A stretch of DNA of 64,000 nucleotides from Citrobacter sp. GTDB taxonomy: Bacteria; Pseudomonadota; Gammaproteobacteria; Enterobacterales; Enterobacteriaceae. Each line of letters opens with the position of its first letter. Position 1 is the stretch's first letter. Made by a program: the position numbers and the translations under genes. Shown here piece after piece: positions 60,861-64,000 of the stretch. Under the pieces are notes generated by a model. That model saw only the letters and a list, made by a program, of their open reading frames with translations, was not told where the DNA came from and made no database searches. Location of the stretch: the NCBI GenBank assembly GCA_019415335.1, contig DXKH01000013.1, positions 1-64,000 of the forward strand. The letters run 5' to 3'.

Positions 60861-62210
60861 ATGAAATCTACCAACCATGCAGTCTTTAATGTGATTTTCC
60901 GGTTTGTTGAAAACTATGTCAGCCCGATTGCCGGGCGCATTTCTTCACAGCGTCATGTTATGGCGATCCGTGACGGCTTTATTTCCGCGATGCCATTTAT
61001 GATTGTCGGATCGTTTCTGTTGGTATTTGCCTATCCTCCGTTTTCCCCGGACACCACCTGGGGATTCGCCCGGAGCTGGCTGGATCTGGCAAAGCAGTTT
61101 GAAGGGCAGATCCTGACCCCTTTTGATATGACCATGGGGATCATGTCGATCTACATTTGTGCTGCCATTGCCTATAACCTGGGCAAACATTATGTGAAGT
61201 CACATCAACTGGATCCGTTCATGTGCGCCATGCTCTCCATCATGGCATTCTTACTGGTTGCGGCACCTAAAACAAAAGGCACTCTGCCTGTGGACAGCCT
61301 CGGCGGAACGGGGATTTTTACGGCAATTCTGGTGGCGGTTTACTGCGTAGAAATGATGCGTTTTCTGAAGGTGTATAACATCGGCATTCGTTTACCCGAT
61401 CAGGTACCGCCGATGATCAAAAACTCCTTCGATCTGCTGATCCCGGTGCTGGTGGTGGTGCTCACATTGTACCCGCTCAGCCTGCTGATTCAGGCACAGT
61501 TCGACATGCTCATCCCGCAAGCCATCATGTCCATCTTTAAACCGTTGGTATCGGCTGCCGATTCGCTACCGGCGATTTTACTGGCGGTGCTGATTGGCCA
61601 TCTGTTGTGGTTTGCCGGCATTCACGGTGCGGCGATCGTTTCCGGGATGCTGCAAATGTTCTGGTTGACCAACCTCGGTATGAACCAGACGGCGCTGGCG
61701 CAAGGTGCACCGTTACCGCATATTTTCATGGAGGCTTTCTGGACGTTCTTCATCGTGATCGGCGGATCGGGTGCGACGATGGGGCTGGTCATTTGCTATC
61801 TGCGTAGTCGTTCTGTGCATCTGCGCTCAATCGGCCGACTGAGCGTGGTACCGAGTATCTTCAACATTAACGAACCAGTGATTTTCGGTACGCCGATTGT
61901 CATGAACCCGGTGTTCTTTATTCCTTTCCTGCTGGCACCGATGGTGAACGCCGTGCTGGCCTGGGCGGCGATGAAACTGGATCTGATTGGTCGCGTGATT
62001 TCGGTGGTACCGTGGACTGCACCTGCGCCGGTTGGGGCGGCGTGGGCGCTCGGCTGGGATTATCGCGCGGCGATTCTGGTGGTTCTTCTGGCAATAGTCT
62101 CAGCTGTTATCTACTTCCCGTTCTTTAAAGTGTACGAGAAGCAACTGCTGGAACAAGAGGCGGAAGAGGCACAGCGTTCTGACGCGGAAAACGAACAGAT
62201 TGCGTTGTAA
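60861..62210 (+). CDS. Orphan PTS EIIC permease, lactose/cellobiose (CelB) family
   Basis: 449-residue integral membrane protein with about ten helices: start VENYVSPIAGRISSQRHVMA, substrate region LLWFAGIHGAAIVSGMLQMF with the conserved His, GGSGATMGLVICYLRSRSVH, and FNINEPVIFGTPIVMNPVFF. It carries beta-glucosides, chitobiose or cellobiose-like sugars in known members. No EIIA, EIIB or glycosidase lies next to it, so it must borrow soluble components or be regulatory. AAAGAGCC precedes the ATG. Confidence 0.93.
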   Translation: MKSTNHAVFNVIFRFVENYVSPIAGRISSQRHVMAIRDGFISAMPFMIVGSFLLVFAYPPFSPDTTWGFARSWLDLAKQFEGQILTPFDMTMGIMSIYICAAIAYNLGKHYVKSHQLDPFMCAMLSIMAFLLVAAPKTKGTLPVDSLGGTGIFTAILVAVYCVEMMRFLKVYNIGIRLPDQVPPMIKNSFDLLIPVLVVVLTLYPLSLLIQAQFDMLIPQAIMSIFKPLVSAADSLPAILLAVLIGHLLWFAGIHGAAIVSGMLQMFWLTNLGMNQTALAQGAPLPHIFMEAFWTFFIVIGGSGATMGLVICYLRSRSVHLRSIGRLSVVPSIFNINEPVIFGTPIVMNPVFFIPFLLAPMVNAVLAWAAMKLDLIGRVISVVPWTAPAPVGAAWALGWDYRAAILVVLLAIVSAVIYFPFFKVYEKQLLEQEAEEAQRSDAENEQIAL

Positions 62211-62212
62211 TC

Positions 62213-62236
62213 ATCAGGGGGCGAACGCTCCCTGAT
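62213..62236. terminator. Hairpin between convergent EIIC and fhuF
   Basis: ATCAGGG-N10-CCCTGAT forms a 7-bp stem in the 25-nt convergent gap. There is no clear T-tract, so it is a weak terminator candidate. Confidence 0.4.
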
Positions 62237-63024
62237 TACTTCAACGTACAGTCACCGCACTGCTGAACATCCGGCAGACGATAGCGCTGACAGCATGTTC
62301 TGCGTACCAGAATCCCTTCGCGAGGGACGACCGTACGCCAGAGCGGATTGTCAGCACCACAGGACAACTGTTTTTCAAAGAAGCAGGCCTGGCGCAGCGT
62401 ATTCAACAATGCTTCGCCCAGCAGCGGTTTCATCTCAGTGAGATACCAGTTAATCAGATAGCCGGTATTGCTCCAGATGAGTTTGCCGTTGATCTCTCCG
62501 GTCGCCTCAAGCGCCTGAATGACAGGAGTCAGTGCCTGCTTAACCAGCGTTTCCATGCGCGCCTGCGGTGATTGCGTTGTCGCCAACTGATCCTGATGTA
62601 CGTCAATCCAGAAGCACGCAGCACGCCCGGTTTCGTGAAACTCAACGTGGATATGTTCGGGCGAGACATCAATAGCGGTTTCCTGCGTGAGCAGGGCAAG
62701 CATCAGTGGGGGCACCATCAGACCGATGTACCACTGCGCCCACAGCGAGATCAGCGGTTTATTTTCGCGCGGCTGCGTGGGTTGGTTGCGATAAATATGA
62801 TCGGAGTAAATTGCCAGCAGAGACTGGAGTTCACTGGGACGACGCCATTGCGCCAGCGTCATCGCGCTCTGAGGGGCGGGTTCATCCAGACGAATGAAAT
62901 CCAGCAGATGCTCACGCGTCTGGGCTATGGTTGCGCGCACGGCCTCAGCCAGCGAGGGCATCTGCGGCTGGAGATGCTCTCGCCAGATGACATCGTCAAT
63001 AATCGGTGCGGAACGATAGGCCAT
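62236..63024 (-). CDS. fhuF: Ferric siderophore reductase FhuF
   Basis: 262 residues matching E. coli FhuF. The C-terminal [2Fe-2S] ligands are CC-N10-C-N2-C (RTCCQRYRLPDVQQCGDC), the unusual FhuF arrangement. It reduces Fe(III) in hydroxamate siderophores in the cytoplasm. A Fur-like box lies just upstream. Synteny with bglJ is kept apart from the inserted YbaK and EIIC genes. Confidence 0.94.
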   Translation of the reverse strand: MAYRSAPIIDDVIWREHLQPQMPSLAEAVRATIAQTREHLLDFIRLDEPAPQSAMTLAQWRRPSELQSLLAIYSDHIYRNQPTQPRENKPLISLWAQWYIGLMVPPLMLALLTQETAIDVSPEHIHVEFHETGRAACFWIDVHQDQLATTQSPQARMETLVKQALTPVIQALEATGEINGKLIWSNTGYLINWYLTEMKPLLGEALLNTLRQACFFEKQLSCGADNPLWRTVVPREGILVRRTCCQRYRLPDVQQCGDCTLK

Positions 63025-63039
63025 AGTCTGGATAGTAAT

Positions 63040-63058
63040 CTAAATGATAATGATTTCT
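63040..63058 (-). promoter_or_regulatory. Fur-like box upstream of fhuF
   Basis: CTAAATGATAATGATTTCT matches the 19-bp Fur consensus GATAATGATAATCATTATC at 12 of 19 positions, including an intact ATGATAAT core. It lies 16 nt before the fhuF start. Confidence 0.55.
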
Positions 63059-63137
63059 AATCCTAGCGATAGGCATAACCGATAGCAAGATTTTTGTCAG
63101 CCAGGCGTTTAACGGCGCACGAATGCGCCATAGTTCG

Positions 63138-64000
63138 TCAGGCGATACCCGGATCGCCACTGACTAAAATATGGTTACGGCCCAAATCCTTCGCTTTATA
63201 GAGCGCCTGATCGGCATGAAGAATTGCCCCTTCGACATCGCTCCCCACCAGAGGCGCAATACCGATACTGATCGTGACGTGAGTCGCAACTCTTTCATTG
63301 AACATATGCGGAATTTTGAGATCGTAAACATTCTGTCGGATGCGTTCCGCCGCCTCGCGGGCGGTTTGCGGGTCGCTCGCCGTCAGTAACACCATAAATT
63401 CTTCACCGCCAAAACGGGCGACGACATCACGTGAACGCACAGCGTTGCGGATCGCAGCGGAAACGCGGATTAGCGCCTGATCGCCCATCATATGCCCGTA
63501 GTGATCGTTGTAGGCTTTGAAATGGTCGATGTCGATTAGCAAAACGTAGTGCTCATGCGTGTCCAGTTCCAGCGCGGTTTTCAGCTTATGCTGGAGTCCC
63601 CGCCGATTGTACAAACCCGTTAAGGGATCAAGCATGCTCAGGTCACTCAGCGTCTCTTTTTCGGCGAGCAGTTTGAACATCAGTTGCTGGGCGAAATCGT
63701 CATAGCGCTTTTGAATTACATGTTGAATCGCAATACCTGCCATGGGCAGGGCCATAAAATAGAGCAGTCGCAGGCCATTTTCGCTACCGTTTAACCATAA
63801 GCAGGCCAACAAGGACGGCAGCGAATGAAGGGTGAATGCGATGATATTATTGGCAAAAGCAATTGAGCCAATAAATAACACGGTCAGCAGTGCAATCAGC
63901 AAAAAAGAATAGTCAGGATCCTGCAGCGCCAGGTATTTCAGCGTAATGTGCGCCGCCCATAACCCACCAAAGAGTATCGAGATGGCATGGAGATTAATCC
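63138..64000 (-). CDS. Membrane-bound GGDEF diguanylate cyclase, 5' part outside window
   Basis: The frame is open to the window edge, so the N-terminus is missing. The visible part starts with membrane helices (residues encoded at about 63,700-63,990) and continues into a GGDEF domain: DPLTGLYNRRGL, DIDHFKAYNDHYGH, active site ARFGGEEFMVLL, and an upstream RxxD inhibitory site (RSRD, five residues before GGEEF). It should make cyclic di-GMP and be product-inhibited. It is not part of the K-12 fhuF neighbourhood as I know it. Confidence 0.92.
   Translation of the reverse strand, partial: INLHAISILFGGLWAAHITLKYLALQDPDYSFLLIALLTVLFIGSIAFANNIIAFTLHSLPSLLACLWLNGSENGLRLLYFMALPMAGIAIQHVIQKRYDDFAQQLMFKLLAEKETLSDLSMLDPLTGLYNRRGLQHKLKTALELDTHEHYVLLIDIDHFKAYNDHYGHMMGDQALIRVSAAIRNAVRSRDVVARFGGEEFMVLLTASDPQTAREAAERIRQNVYDLKIPHMFNERVATHVTISIGIAPLVGSDVEGAILHADQALYKAKDLGRNHILVSGDPGIA

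Overview
The window looks like chromosome of an enterobacterium close to Escherichia, Salmonella and Citrobacter. Citrobacter is my best guess, but the genus is an inference from gene order and protein resemblance. Most of it follows the E. coli K-12 order yjiJ - yjiL - yjiM - yjiN - mdtM - yjiR - yjiS - [restriction island] - yjiA - yjiX - btsT - tsr - lgoR - lgoD - opgB - yjjA - dnaC - dnaT - yjjB - yjjP - yjjQ - bglJ - fhuF. Blocks that K-12 lacks are inserted between these landmarks.

Region by region. (1) 1-11.5 kb: the C-terminal 2,639 residues of a giant Ig-repeat adhesin, followed by its type I secretion ABC transporter and HlyD-type adaptor. (2) 11.5-12.6 kb: a long AT-rich gap with a perfect FNR-type box, then a ribbon-helix-helix protein and a small hydrophobic ORF. 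(3) 12.6-22.6 kb: yjiJ, DUF3343-yjiL-yjiM (ATP-driven double-cubane reductase), a DUF2164 gene and yjiN. An inserted LysR / dicarboxylate-amino-acid symporter / cystathionine beta-lyase-like unit follows, then mdtM. (4) 22.9-30.1 kb: an AraC-LysE exporter pair, an Rpn-family nuclease, yjiR, yjiS and a MarR-HlyD-DUF2955 efflux unit. (5) 30.2-38.1 kb: a type I restriction-modification operon (hsdM-hsdS-hsdR) and a BrnT/BrnA toxin-antitoxin pair, at the position of the K-12 'immigration control region'. (6) 38.2-44.8 kb: yjiA, yjiX, pyruvate transporter btsT with BtsR-like and CRP sites, an Ldh_2 dehydrogenase, and tsr with a sigma-28 promoter. (7) 44.8-50.4 kb: an acetyltransferase, then a three-gene TRAP transporter beside lgoR and lgoD. 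The TRAP genes replace the MFS transporter lgoT of K-12. (8) 50.4-56.2 kb: opgB, yjjA-dnaC-dnaT and yjjB-yjjP. (9) 56.4-58.6 kb: pobA and an AraC-type regulator. (10) 58.8-64 kb: yjjQ-bglJ, a YbaK-like deacylase, an orphan CelB-type PTS EIIC, fhuF with a Fur-like box, and a GGDEF protein cut by the window end.

Functionally, region 1 builds and exports a surface adhesin. Region 5 is a defence/addiction island. Several inserted units pair a transporter with a catabolic enzyme and a dedicated regulator: symporter plus C-S lyase, TRAP plus L-galactonate dehydrogenase, and pobA plus its AraC regulator. I saw no tRNA, rRNA, CRISPR array or complete insertion sequence. The observations most worth follow-up are the putative L-galactonate TRAP system with its tandem-HTH regulator, the R-M/BrnTA island, the two-fold super-repeat of the adhesin, the LysR-symporter-lyase unit, and the orphan EIIC behind a perfect 21-bp palindrome.
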